Below, piece by piece: positions 9,211-19,570 of a stretch of 64,000 bases of DNA; position 1 is the first letter of the stretch, and every line of letters starts with the position of its first letter. Source of the stretch: Eutreptiella sp. 'Long Island Sound 2002' (lineage: Eukaryota > Euglenozoa > Euglenophyceae > Eutreptiales > Eutreptiaceae). Both the position numbers and the translations under genes were made by a program. The stretch lies in the NCBI GenBank assembly GCA_964036045.1, contig OZ038379.1, positions 69,656,719 through 69,720,718 of the forward strand. Direction: 5' to 3'. The notes beneath the pieces were generated by a model. It worked only from the letters and a program-made list of their open reading frames with translations. It had not been told where the DNA came from and did not search any database.

Positions 9211-10290
9211 CAGGCCAAGGCGCCGAACTTGTCCCTCACAACAAGCAAAAAACCCCCCAAAGCGTCGAACTTGTCCCTCACAGTTCTCTGGGTGCCCGTC
9301 TCCAATGGACCCGATTCCTTTTGCAGTGGCTGCAGCGCCCCCTGGGGTACACATAATGCCCTCACTTCAACCCGGTCTTCCCATTAGCACATCACAACGT
9401 TTCAAATGTCACCAGTCAGCACTGCAGAGGTTTTCACCCTACCAGCTGGATGCATTGCAAGCAAAAGAGAGCAAAAAAAGGCAATGAACCCCCAAAGCGT
9501 CGAACTTGTGCCGCACAGATCTCCGAGTGCCCGTCCCCAATGGTCCCAATTCCTTTTGCAGTGGCTGCGGCGCCCCGTGGGGTACACATAATGCCCTCAC
9601 TTCAACCCGGTCTTCCCATTAGCACATCACAACGTTTCAAATGTCACCAGTCAGCACTGCAGAGGTTTTCACCCTACCAGCTGGATGCATTGCAAGCAAA
9701 AGAGAGCAAAAAAAGGCAATGAACCCCCAAAGCGTCGAACTTGTGCCGCACAGATCTCCGAGTGCCCGTCCCCAATGGTCCCAATTCCTTTTGCAGTGGC
9801 TGCGGCGCCCCGTGGGGTACACATAATGCCCTCACTTCAACCCGGTCTTCCCATTAGCACATGACAACGTTTCAAATGTCACCATTCAGCAGTGCAGAGG
9901 TTTTCATCCTGCGAGCTGGATGCATTGCAAGCAAAAGAGAGCAAAAAAAGGCAATGAACCCCCAAAGCGTCAAACTTGTGCCGCACAGTTCTCTGGGTGC
10001 CCGTCTCCAATGGTCCCAGTTTTTTTTGCAGTGGCTGCGGCGCCCCCTGGGGTACGCATAATGCCCTCACTTCAACCCGGTCTTCCCATTAGCAGATCAC
10101 GACGTTTCAAATGTCACCAGTCAGCACTGCAGAGGTTTTCACCCTGCGAGCTGGATGCATTGCAAGCAAAAGAGAGCAAAAAACGGCAATGAACCCCCAA
10201 AGCGTCGAACTTGTGCCCCACAAATCTCCGAGTGCCCGTCCCCAATGGTCCCAATTCCTTTTGCAGTGGCTGCGGCGCCCCCTGGTTGGC
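9180..10290 (-). repeat. 235-bp tandem repeat containing an exon-like segment
   Basis: Four to five copies; two successive units (from about 9,402 and 9,637) are practically identical at an offset of 235 bp. The outer copies are diverged. On the minus strand each unit carries an acceptor-like CGCCGCAG, then an open segment PLQKELGPLGTGTRR-HKFDALG of about 80 nt, then intron-like sequence rich in T and C. The protein segment is kept in frame in the copies despite substitutions. This suggests amplification of an exon of the neighbouring gene. Confidence 0.7.
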
Positions 10291-10378
10291 GACGTGGTAT
10301 GTAGTTGAATCCTGCTCCAGCCGCTGTGCAAGAGGCTCAACATCAGTGCCACTAGCCAATGGCATGGGGTGCCGGCAA

Positions 10379-10412
10379 CTTAGGAGGCCCATAGTGCCCC
10401 CTATCGTTTTTT
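10379..10412 (+). repeat. Left terminal inverted repeat
   Basis: Starts CTTAGGAGGCCCATAGTGC and continues CCCCTATCG followed by six T. It pairs with 21,587-21,620 with a single mismatch at position 20 (C against A). Confidence 0.8.
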
Positions 10413-10837
10413 CAAAAAAAAATTCATGTCCTGCACAGAGCCCAGCCTCTCTGCTGCATAGCCAAGCGTAACGGAGGGGTGGCTCCCAGCCTGGGTGTAT
10501 GGGGAGGAGGAACGACACGCAATTTAGGGGTGCGAAGCAGCCAAAAGGCACCATTTTGGGCCCCCACAGCATGCAAGCGCAGCCACTGTTTTTTCCAATT
10601 TTGGAGGTCTGAAATACCGAAAATGGACCAGTCGCACCATAAAACTATGTTTCACGGTCTGATATCACAAATGGAGCACGTAGTTGGCAACGGCACGTGC
10701 TGCGGTTCTTCTAGCACCGGTGGTATTGTAACGGCAATCATGACGTTACATGCACCGCCTGTGAAGAAGGTGTCCCCTATCACAACAGAGAACAGCACCT
10801 GTACAAAAGGAGGGTGCAAGGCAGCAATTCTGAAAGG

Positions 10838-10987
10838 CTGGGCTCTGCAGAGCCCAGATACATGAAATTCACTAAAAACAGGGGTAATAGTACAGGGTGG
10901 TACACCGACACAACAGTGTACAGGCAAACAGGTAGTAACAGGGCGTTAAATAGGGAATTCCTACTGGCTCGGCTCTGCAGAGCCCAG
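10838..10987. repeat. Palindrome pair 1 (130-bp spacing)
   Basis: Perfect CTGGGCTCTGCAGAGCCCAG at 10,838-10,857 and a one-mismatch copy at 10,968-10,987. The spacing of 130 bp is unusual among the pairs; a similar 128-bp step occurs at 19,356-19,484. Confidence 0.85.
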
Positions 10988-11673
10988 CTCAATACGAACA
11001 TCACAAAGCACCCATGAATTACGCTATTGATAAACAAGCCAGACGACCAGTGTAGTAATGGCTACAATAGGCATCGGACTATACAACCCCCCGCCCCCCG
11101 CCCCGCGAAAAAAATCCCAGTCCAATAAGCGATAGACCACTAGAGCACCAGTCATACACAAGGCATGGAAGCTGTACACACTAGTTGACGAGTCTAAGGC
11201 ACGAACACACACAAAACAAGGCACAGAAGTTGTAAAAACCGTTATGTGCGTTGTAGGAGGTCCGCCAGAACAACAAAATTGGATGCTGTATTGACTACAG
11301 ACTGATGTGTCCCCAGATGTGGTTCACAAGCACCTACTAACACCTGGCCACACAAAGACTGTTCCCCCTTCTAAATTCCGAGCAAATGTTGAACTATCGA
11401 TAAATGGTTGACACCCACAAAAACCTGCCAGAAATCGCATCAAAAAATTAAGCATCGCACAGTAGACAGTGTCAGGCCACTGTCCAACATATGCACTGTC
11501 AACCGCTGGAGAAATGAAAAGACACAGGCCCAACAGATCAATGCAATTGAGCATACATGACAGCGAGGAATAAAACGTGGCTCAGCGATAAGAAGCAAAC
11601 CTGTGCCCAAACTACTGACTTGAAATTGGACTCAGGGCATACCTGGTAAACTCGAAATGACAGACACGTTCAG

Positions 11674-11762
11674 CTGAGCTCTGCAGGGCCCAGGCACGGG
11701 CAACAGAACATGTCAGGACCAAATCAGGGTTACAAAAGGCATCTGGACTTTGCAGGGCATAG
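11674..11762. repeat. Palindrome pair 2, decayed
   Basis: CTGAGCTCTGCAGGGCCCAG at 11,674 and CTGGACTTTGCAGGGCATAG at 11,743. Both carry several mismatches, but the 69-bp spacing is kept. Confidence 0.65.
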
Positions 11763-12014
11763 ACTGGTAAAAAAATAGCAAGAATTAAATGATCTGGGGC
11801 TCATACACACAAACCTGGCACCGTATATGTACCACAATTGTGAGAAAACTCGACAGTTGGCACACTGTGTCAACGAGGGACATACCAAAAGAAATGCCAA
11901 AGCACAATGTTGTGTTGATACAACCAAATTCACACAGGGACACAGGGACACTGTTGAGATGAAAGCAGCACTGCGTACCACCAGGAGGCATGCAAATTGG
12001 CCTAAAACAGCATT

Positions 12015-12103
12015 CTGGGCTCTGCAGAGCCCAGCAGTACAAAATTGTTCATATTCAAGGGCAAATCAAGCAAATTTGGCAAGCTGGGCTCTGCAGATCC
12101 CAG
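12015..12103. repeat. Palindrome pair 3
   Basis: Perfect copy at 12,015-12,034 and a one-mismatch copy at 12,084-12,103; spacing 69 bp. It lies about 220 bp downstream of the stop of gene D. Confidence 0.85.
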
Positions 12104-12324
12104 CTCAGTGCAAATTAAAAAAAGCAGCGTCAAATTCAGCCACAAACACGTACAGCGTCAAACAGGCACATCATTCACTGTCCCACAACTATTTGGGACT
12201 GCACAGGACAGGCCCAGTCACATGGCCACTCACAAAACCAGCACAGTAACACGGACGCGTCTGTGGTTGTATGTCCGGTATGGTCCAGCGACAGTCATGA
12301 TCCAGAGGTATGTGGGGCCTCTAG

Positions 12325-13692
12325 TCACTTGTCGTTGCTCTTGCCGTTGCTCTTGGACAAGCCAACCCGGACACCACGTTGCAGGGTGGCCTGCAGGCCC
12401 TCAACCGCCCTTTTTTTCCGCGATGGGGACGGCCCAACGGCTGCCGTTGCCAACTTATCCTCCTCTTCTTTCCTCTGGCGATTTGCTCGTTCGTCCTCTT
12501 TTGCCTTTTTCTTCTTCTCCTTCTCCTCCTTTTTACGTTGCTTCTCCCGTGCCTCCTCTTGCTTCCGCAACTCGCGCTCCGCCTTCCCATGCTCTTTCTG
12601 CCGCTGCTTTTCGGTGTTTCTCCCCTTTGGCTTGGGAGTTTGCGGATCCGGCACCTCCTCGACTTCTGACTCACTCGTGTCCGCGTCTGCTGCCTGGACA
12701 GGGGACTCCTGCCGGAACAGCGGCTGCCCGGTGCTTGCCCAGTGCGTGAGACTCCGCCACTCAACATCCTCCTTCGTGTCCCCTTTCCGGACGCTCGTCT
12801 TCAGCAGGTTCACCACATCAGTTGCATTGTAGGGACCATCAGATAGTACACCCCATGCGCAATTCAACGGGATAGGCAAGTGAATACAGCCCAGACTGAT
12901 CAGGTCAGGGCGGCGGCCATAGTACAATGCCCACAGGCAGCGCGATGCATCACCATCCATGTGCGTGTCGTCCGAGTCGTCGTTGGGGTCCTCCAGCAAA
13001 TTCACCAACCACCACAAAATAGCCAGACCCAACCACAGACCTTCAGTGAACGACTTTTGTGTGAGGAAGTGCGGCACTGCAGGGCCCAGCCCATGGGTCT
13101 TCACAAGCAACAAGGTTGACTGATCAAACAAATATGGCTCTTCTCGGCGCCCCACGTGGTACACAGCCATGCGCAAAGCCGTTGGGTACAAATCTTCCAA
13201 TTGCGACCGCAAGTGTTGTTCCACGGCGACCAAATCCCCATGGTGTCCGTGAAAGGCGCCAAGTACCCCTTGAGACAGCACACGCACGATCTGCGCACCA
13301 GGGATCCACCCTCCACGCCGCGGGACTTCAACAATGACGAGATTGTACTTCAGCATTTTGATTTCATTTGGGACTGCGGTCACCGATCCATCGTACGCCC
13401 AAATTTCTCCAGATTCTGACCCCTTGCCAACATTGACCTTTGCCACCTCGCCACCAGACACCTCAACAGCTGGGTTCAACACTGGTCTCACAAGCAGTCT
13501 GCGATGGGCTTCGACATCTTCTCGATCGCTCACCCACAGACCTGCCTTCAACAGCGCCTGGAGCGGTGGCCAGGGCGTGCTCTCGCTGTACTCCCAGCTC
13601 CCTTGCCATGCACCAAAATTCGCTAGACGGTGACTAAACTTCTTTGAGATGCGAGCCACTTCAGTCTTTGTGCCTGTGTGGACAGGAGCCAT
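12325..13692 (-). CDS. Element gene D: 455-aa protein with charged C-terminal coil, unrecognised
   Basis: Uninterrupted frame from ATG at 13,692 to TGA at 12,325. I chose this ATG because upstream codons of the same frame run into palindrome sequence (translated GLCRAE). The frame remains open upstream, so an extra 5' exon after the acceptor-like CTCTGCAG at 13,768-13,787 is possible. Residues 1-300 are globular-looking, with GGWIPGAQIVRVLSQGVLGA and the hydrophobic LGLAILWWLVNLLEDPNDD near 230. Residues 345-430 form a Lys/Glu/Arg-rich stretch (KEEKEKKKKAKEDERANRQR), probably a coiled coil. No family recognised. It is the last gene of the minus-strand series and is flanked by palindrome pairs on both sides. 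Confidence 0.65.
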   Translation of the reverse strand: MAPVHTGTKTEVARISKKFSHRLANFGAWQGSWEYSESTPWPPLQALLKAGLWVSDREDVEAHRRLLVRPVLNPAVEVSGGEVAKVNVGKGSESGEIWAYDGSVTAVPNEIKMLKYNLVIVEVPRRGGWIPGAQIVRVLSQGVLGAFHGHHGDLVAVEQHLRSQLEDLYPTALRMAVYHVGRREEPYLFDQSTLLLVKTHGLGPAVPHFLTQKSFTEGLWLGLAILWWLVNLLEDPNDDSDDTHMDGDASRCLWALYYGRRPDLISLGCIHLPIPLNCAWGVLSDGPYNATDVVNLLKTSVRKGDTKEDVEWRSLTHWASTGQPLFRQESPVQAADADTSESEVEEVPDPQTPKPKGRNTEKQRQKEHGKAERELRKQEEAREKQRKKEEKEKKKKAKEDERANRQRKEEEDKLATAAVGPSPSRKKRAVEGLQATLQRGVRVGLSKSNGKSNDK

Positions 13693-13767
13693 AGAGGAGG
13701 GCACGAGGGCACCGATCCACCAAGTCACAGCGATCCGGCAAAGCGTAAATTTGCATTTTGTTGGATC

Positions 13768-13856
13768 CTCGGCTCTGCAGAGCCCAGTACTGTCAAATTG
13801 GTAACATGAAGGCTGAAATTGGTCACTGTGGTTCATCTGGGCTCTGCAGAGCCCAG
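13768..13856. repeat. Palindrome pair 4
   Basis: Copies at 13,768-13,787 (one mismatch) and 13,837-13,856 (perfect), spacing 69 bp, 76 bp upstream of the start of gene D. The second is followed, after a short A/T spacer, by a G run of about 20 nt (13,890-13,908). Confidence 0.9.
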
Positions 13857-14018
13857 CATGACTAAGTTGGCAACTTAAGGGGTGGCCCGGGGGGGGGGGG
13901 GGGGGGGTTCGTGGGACATCAATAGGCCAGGCCGCAGTGGTCAACAGGTCCAGCGTCAAGGAAGCTTCAACAGGTCCAGCGTCTCTGTACATGCAGTCAA
14001 TTGGCATCCCAGGGGATC

Positions 14019-14108
14019 CTGGGCTCTGCAGAGCCCTAAACTCTCTAAATGGTCATATGGCGTCTGAAATTTGGTCAACTCCCTCCATCTGGGCTCTGCA
14101 GAGCCTAG
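14019..14108. repeat. Palindrome pair 5
   Basis: Copies at 14,019-14,038 and 14,089-14,108, spacing 70 bp; each has one or two mismatches. Confidence 0.85.
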
Positions 14109-14272
14109 CATGACGAAAATGGTGAATTAGGGGGTGTCCCGGGGGGGGGGGGGGGGCTTGGACATCATTTGGCAAGAGTGCACTGGTAATCGGGAGTGAA
14201 GTTGCGGAAGTTCGGACAATCCAACAGATCCAGCGTCTCTGTACATGCAGTGAATTGGCATCCCAGGGGATC

Positions 14273-14361
14273 CTGGGCTCTGCAGAGCCCAGAACTCTCC
14301 AGATGGTAATATGGCGTCTGAAATTGGTCAACTCCCTCCATCTGGGGTCCGCAGAGCCCAG
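14273..14361. repeat. Palindrome pair 6
   Basis: Perfect copy at 14,273-14,292; decayed copy (CTGGGGTCCGCAGAGCCCAG) at 14,342-14,361; spacing 69 bp. Confidence 0.85.
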
Positions 14362-14524
14362 CATGACCAAAATGGTGAATTAGGGGGTGTCCCGGGGGGG
14401 GGGGGGGGCTTGGGCATCATTAGGCAACAGTGCACCGGTCATCCGGACTGAAGTTGCGGAAGTTCGGACAATCCAACAGATCAAGCGTCTCTGTACATGC
14501 AGTCAATTGGCATCCCACGGGATC

Positions 14525-14613
14525 CTGGGCTCTGCAGGGCCAAGAACTCTCCAGATGGTAATATGGCGTCTGAAATTGGTCAACTCCCTCCATCTGGGCT
14601 CTGCAGAGCCTAG
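14525..14613. repeat. Palindrome pair 7
   Basis: Copies at 14,525-14,544 (two mismatches) and 14,594-14,613 (one mismatch), spacing 69 bp. Confidence 0.85.
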
Positions 14614-14765
14614 CATGACCAAAATGGTGAATTAGGGGTTCTCCCGGGGGAGGGGGGGGGGGGCTTGGACATCATTAGGCAAGAGTGCACCGGTCATCAT
14701 GAATGAAGTTGCGGAAGTTCGAACAATCCAACAGATCCAGCATCTCTTTGCAAGCTTGCATGCAG

Positions 14766-16049
14766 TCAATTGGCAACCCAGGGGATCCTGGGCTCTGCAA
14801 AGCCCAGCACACCCAAACTGTCACACTGAAATCGATCATTACACTTCATCCAGGCTCCCTGTCGCAGCGGCCCAATCACAACAAAAGGCAGGGGCTTACA
14901 AAGCAACAGCATACTTCGTGAAGGGTGGATGCGCTCAACTGGCATGTCGGGATAACCAAAGTGATACCACCACAATTCCCCAGCGCGGAGCTCCTTTGCC
15001 AGCTTCTGGAAGCCCGGTACTGTACTCTTCGGCGAGGCCATGTAGTTGCATACGCGCCACAAATTGTCGGGTTGCATTCCAGCAAAGCATCGCATTGTGT
15101 AGAGGGCAATCACCTGCTTGCGTTCCACCATCTTGCCGAGTGCGTCCGTGAAGGTGGCACCACAGGTCAGGGCCATATGGGCAGCTGGCCTCATTTGCTT
15201 GACGATTGTCTCCGTGTTGCCGGATTTCGCAGTCAGCCCCGCCTCCACGATTGCCTCACACATCAAGGTGACAACTGTCTTCTTGCATTGTGTGTCCTCA
15301 GCCGCCAGTTGTAGGAAATTGTTCAACAGTTGGGGTACACTGCTCTCACGCCCACTGTGCTGCGCCCTATTGTGTTGTCCGGCCAACTTTCGCCTGATCT
15401 CCACGGATGTATCAAACTTGATGATGCGCACGTCAAAGTTAGTCATCCAGTCCTCGACCTCGCCCATCCTTGCTGTCACATCCTTGCAAATTTCATCACA
15501 CGCTGCAACGCCGTGTAGGCCTCCAATCACCCACAGGGCTCCCACTGAATACAACAGCATGGCAGGTCACACAGGGCAGGCCACGTAGCCAATTACGTTG
15601 ATCGAGTTGCGTCGCAACAATCCCATACCTTTGTCGTCCCAAACCAGAAGCTGCAGTCGGCCATCGGGGGGGTTTGCCAGTAGGTCCTCCTTCACCTCCG
15701 CCACGTGGTCCCAATCAATGAGCCTCGATTGGCCATACTCCATGCACCTGTCAATCTTCAGTTCCTTGCGCGGCACCTTCGCTCTCCGCACCTCCACGTA
15801 GTTTTGAATGGCCAGTACGGTTGAGGAGTCCTTGATACTGCCCATCTTCCTTGCGACACGACCCTTGTTCACCACTTGCGAGGGAGATTGACTGGCCTGG
15901 TTGGCCCCAGCAACAGTGCTGCCGTGTACAGCATCCTCTATGGAGGGCTCTGACTGCAGTGCGTCCACTTTCTCGGCTTCCAGTGTGTCCATCGCTCGTG
16001 TCTCAGCGGTGTTGCCATCCATGGCAACTTCGTTTGGTATGTCACACAT
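14766..16049 (-). CDS. Element gene C: two-exon protein, ~385 aa, unrecognised
   Basis: Exon 1 16,049-15,629 (ATG of MCDIPNEVAMDGN), intron 15,503-15,628 (126 nt, AAAG|GTATGG...GTTGCAG), exon 2 15,502-14,766. Read without splicing, the frame meets a TGA at 15,567; the intron removes it and restores phase (DDKACDEICKDVTAR). Exon 1 is acidic, then holds a basic IQNYVEVRRAKVPRKELKID and RLIDWDHVAEVKEDLL. Exon 2 looks largely helical, with LCCKPLPF-like hydrophobic ends. The last 15 codons translate a palindrome copy, so the true 3' end may be spliced near 14,830. No family recognised. It lies between the tandem palindrome array and the 16.6-kb pairs. Confidence 0.55.
14788..14807. repeat. Single palindrome at the end of gene C
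   Basis: CTGGGCTCTGCAAAGCCCAG with one mismatch. The expected partner position (about 14,857) holds only CAGGCTCCCTG, which is coding for gene C. Confidence 0.75.
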
Positions 16050-16609
16050 GGTCCAAAAACACACGGACTTTACAGGACAAATCAAGTCACCAAAAACAGC
16101 ACAACAATCATACAGTTCAAAGCATCAATGGTGGCAAATGGCAGATTTGGACAGCAAATTAGTCAGATCAAAGCATTCAAATTGGCACCCACATGGGTTG
16201 AAATAGCCAAAACTGTCTTCAAAACAGCAAATCACTGCGGAGGCATCTCAAGTACAATGTCCAGGGCACATTGATGGTCACAGCATCAAACAGGCCCACT
16301 AAAACGTCCCTCCTTGACACAAGTATGAACTAGCTGGAAATTGGGCCTGTGCAAATGGCCTGCAACACCACAGCCAAACCTGCTTGTGGCAAATTAACTC
16401 CAATAATCGTAACAGTGAGTACAGCAGTGCCAGGCACACCTCTTCGAGGGTCACACAGGCTGACGCAGCGGGTGCACACTACAATACCAAAGAATGGAGA
16501 TGTGTGCACAGATCAAAGCACGAAGATGGCATGGTCCAGGACTGGCCCAGCCCTAAGAAAGGAACAGCAAATGACCAGATGGGAGTACATATCGGGCAGT
16601 GGTGACAGG
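16050..16609. other. Intergenic stretch between genes B and C
   Basis: No gene supported. A/C-rich on the plus strand, with repeated TTGGCACCCACATGG- and AAATTGGC-like words. Confidence 0.45.
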
Positions 16610-16699
16610 CTGGTCTCTGCAAAGCCCAGAGTAACAACAACCAGTAATACGACCCCTTAAAACTCAGTGCCAGGCAAAGCTGGGCTCTGCAGAGCCCAG
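16610..16699. repeat. Palindrome pair 8
   Basis: Decayed copy at 16,610-16,629 (CTGGTCTCTGCAAAGCCCAG) and perfect copy at 16,680-16,699; spacing 70 bp. Confidence 0.85.
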
Positions 16700-16866
16700 A
16701 GACTTGGGGTACAGTGATAGCAGGGGTGTAAACATCAAATTTGCCTGTCTGGGGGGGGGGGGGTTGCATTGCCACCCCCCTCGATGATCAGTCTGAGTCT
16801 ATGAAAGCAACAAGAAAGCGACTGAAAATGACCAGATACGGGTACATATCAGACAGCGGGGACCGG

Positions 16867-16956
16867 CTGGGCTCTGCAGAGCCTAGAGTGTAAAAAACCA
16901 GTATTACAACCCCTGAAAACTCAGTGGCGGAGAAAGCTGGGCTCTAGAGAGCCCAA
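16867..16956. repeat. Palindrome pair 9
   Basis: Copies at 16,867-16,886 and 16,937-16,956, one or two mismatches each, spacing 70 bp. Both are exactly 257 bp from the matching copies of pair 8. Confidence 0.85.
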
Positions 16957-17044
16957 ACTCTGTGGTACAGCAATAAGGGGTCCGTACACAACGGATAGGC
17001 CTGTCTTGGGGGGGGGGGGGTCTGCATTGCCACCCCCCCCATGA

Positions 17045-19176
17045 TTAGTCGGAATCTATCAGGTCAAATTCACGCAACTCCTCACCGAGCACAACAGGTA
17101 CAGGGCCATCAGACAGGGCATCAACATCTACAGCATCCCTCGCCCGGATCACAGGTACGCCATCCTCAGGGGGGGCACGCACATGATCAATGAACATTGC
17201 ATTTGGCACTGGGGGAACAATGTGCTCCATTGCAATTGGTATGAACCCAACTGTTTCTACAGCTGCCGGGGCCTCGCGGCGGTTCACAGGTGGCCTAAGT
17301 GGGATATGTTGACGTATGTAAGCCATGGCATCATTGCGGAGCCCTTGTCCACCTACTAGGGTGCGCAGAAAGCGCTTTAGAATAGATTTCATGAACACAA
17401 CTGTTAGGGTACATCCGGTTCCCTTTTCGGGGAACACGCACGTTGTGTCTCTTTCTGCCTCAACCAGACTAACTGGACCCGAGGACCATCGCACAGTTGG
17501 ATGCTCCTCCCGTCCTGCACCACGCATGAGTGCCCATACCGTGTCGCGCACCTCAACACACACACTTTCGGAGAGGGACTCCGTTGCACGTGCCTCGTGA
17601 CGGGGGGGCATGGTGCGGAATAGGTCACCAGCCTCATCCGCCGTGTGCTTGTCGGGGTGTTGCTTGCACCGTGCCCGCAATTTTGCAAGCAGGGCCTCAC
17701 AACATTCCTCCACATGGGCAGCACCAAGCGTGTCGTCGTGCCATTGTGTATTGTACAGAAGTGCACACCATATGGTACGGACATAGTCCATTTTTGCTGC
17801 AGCTGGACCGGCTAGGTCAACAAGCATACCCACGCAGCGTTGAAGTACACACGTGGCCACTATACCAGTCCCGTCGGCGCGCCCAGCCCATGTGCAATTA
17901 CGCACTAAGTGTCCTACTACAAAGATGGTTGGGAGGTAATAATTCAGGAGGGATTCAAGGCCCCGAAGGATGCGCAACCCATCCTGTGTGTTTAGGGCTG
18001 CTTGGTTGGCGCGTCCCTCAAACAGGGTAATTTTCTGCCGAAGTTGTGCCCGTATGTCCGGGGCTGAGAGAAGGAGGGCAGCGATGGTTTTCTCTATTAC
18101 AATGAGTTTGGGATGGTTATATATGCGCGCACCGGCCCCATACACGGGAGCGGTGATGTACGAAAACAGAGGAAAGAATTTACGCCAAATGATATTGCAA
18201 ACATGTTTGTAGAGGTGCCAGACGCCGTAAATCAACGAGATACCCCGCAACCAATCCGGAAAATTCCAGTCAATGGTTGCTCTAGAGTACAAAAATTTGA
18301 GCACCCGGTAGTGGATGTTGCAATCAACGAGCAATGCCAATAGGTTTTTGACAATGCCGTTGGGTAGTGCGTAGCATATCGAGGAGATCCAAGAGCTCTT
18401 GGTCCTGACCTGTACGGGACTCGTATATGCCGAATGGCTTCCAAAAGAGTTGCTGTCTACCTCCCGGGCAACATCGAGGGGGGCACGGATGGTTCTCCGA
18501 GAAATGGGTATATTGCACATATCAGTGCACACCTTCAACATTTCTCTGTGATGTTGAACAACTGCCATGGCCACTGTGTCCACCCGGTCCACTAGGTCAC
18601 GCAGACTCGGGTGGCCAAGAAAATGAGGAAGGGGGGTTGTGTGCAACACCGCTATGGCGGTCACATCTAGACAGACATTGGGTTTCACCGGATTTGCCCG
18701 AAACTGGGCATGCCACCAATTGTCCACCCACACCACAATATCACGGCGACAATGCTACGCCACAGTTTCCGGAACTGCAATGCACCCTGGTCTGCAATAG
18801 ACAACCGGGATGGCTTGGTGAGACCGGCGTGCACCAGCTTGCGGCTGTCTGCCCGCATTACAGCAATAGTGCTCTCACCACTGGGGACGGCCGCTTGTGG
18901 CAAGGCCATGCGACGCATCCTCAGCCATACATGATAGGCCTCCTTGGAAAAATTAGTTAGCCAACGCGGCCATTGTTTTCGTGCCAACACCTTGCGAATG
19001 CGGTAGAGCGTAATGCGGGTCCGCTTGTTGACAGGTAGACCCGCACAAAATTTTATGAATTCCTTTGCCGCACCATGGCGCACAGCCGACAATATCATTT
19101 GGCGACCAGTGCGCCATTTTGTCGTACAAAGAGACCGCATGTAGCTGACTTGCAACGACATAGAAACCGGTGCCAT
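17045..19176 (-). CDS. Element gene B: ~700-aa protein, possible transposase, with a frame change
   Basis: Frame 1 opens at ATG 19,176 and runs to about 18,740. Frame 2 continues from about 18,760 to TAA at 17,045. They join close to VVWVDNWWHAQF; either a small intron I could not place or a one-base shift separates them. Notable segments: VWVDNWWHAQFRANP followed by CLDVTAIAVLHT and PHFLGHPSLRDLVDRVD; then LLALLVDCNIHYRVLKFLYS, and ISLIYGVWHLYKHVCNIIWR. Two aspartates in hydrophobic strands (VDNWW and LVDCNIHY) resemble the first and second acids of an RNase H-fold DDE recombinase, but I cannot identify the third acid. I offer transposase only as a hypothesis. The C-terminal 150 residues are Pro/Val/Asp-rich and probably disordered. 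The largest gene of the element. Confidence 0.55.
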
Positions 19177-19285
19177 AGTTATAAGACAGTTTGGGTGGCA
19201 CAACAGGAAAAGGTGGTGACCAGAACAGGTAACTAGAGGCGTAGACTAGCACACAAAAGGGGGCAAAATGGGAAGTGGTGAAGGT

Positions 19286-19503
19286 CTGGGCTCTGCAGAG
19301 CCCAGCCAACAGAGAAACCCCAATAAGCACCCCTCAAGTACCAAGGTTATGAGTGCTGGGCTCTGCAGAGCCCAGCGTGCTGTAATCAGTAATGGCGGGC
19401 CGTGTTATAGACAGAGGAAAAAGAGGGAGGGACGTGCCACAAGCAAAGAATTGACAAGGGGTAAAAGTAGCATTTGGCGCAAGCTGGGCTCTGCATAGCC
19501 CAG
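19286..19503. repeat. Palindrome triplet 10
   Basis: Perfect copies at 19,286-19,305 and 19,356-19,375 (70 bp apart) and a one-mismatch copy at 19,484-19,503 (128 bp further). They fill the gap between genes B and A. The first half (AAGCACCCCTCAAG spacer) matches that of the pair at 21,041-21,130. Confidence 0.9.
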
Positions 19504-19570
19504 GGTCCCAAGAAATGATAGTTGGGGGTGCATACCACCCATTTGGGGAGTAGACCAACCACTTAATGCA

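Larger units (their letters stand above)
10413..12324. other. Non-coding left arm of the element
   Basis: No convincing gene. The frames here are short and run through palindrome copies. It contains the palindrome groups at 10,838-10,987, 11,674-11,762 and 12,015-12,103, and a C-tract of about 17 nt with G interruptions near 11,089-11,104. Confidence 0.5.
13768..14870. repeat. ~252-bp tandem array carrying palindrome pairs
   Basis: Four full units and a partial one. First palindromes start at 13,768, 14,019, 14,273, 14,525 and 14,788, i.e. steps of 251, 254, 252 and 263 bp. Each unit has palindrome, 49-50 bp spacer, palindrome, an ATGACCAAAATGGTGAATTA block, a G run of 13-20, GGACATCA and GTTGCGGAAGTTCG. 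The last unit merges into the 3' end of gene C, where the second palindrome is lost. Confidence 0.85.
16580..17062. repeat. 257-bp tandem duplication including the 3' end of gene B
   Basis: Two units offset by 257 bp. Each holds a palindrome pair, a GCCTGTCT-G-run-TGCATTGCCACCCCCC block and a TGATYAGTC-GAATCTAT block. In the second unit that block is the gene B terminus (IDSD-stop); in the first it is a stranded copy that still encodes IDSD-stop (TGA in place of TAA). This dates the duplication after the gene was in place. Confidence 0.8.

Noticed and set aside
10379-10412. EnSpm/CACTA ends, because CACTA occurs in the terminal repeat
   Set aside because: In this repeat CACTA is internal and points outward, not at the terminus pointing inward as in that superfamily.
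15567-15569. Nonsense mutation (TGA) splitting gene C
   Set aside because: A GTATGG...TTGCAG intron of 126 nt removes it and keeps phase.
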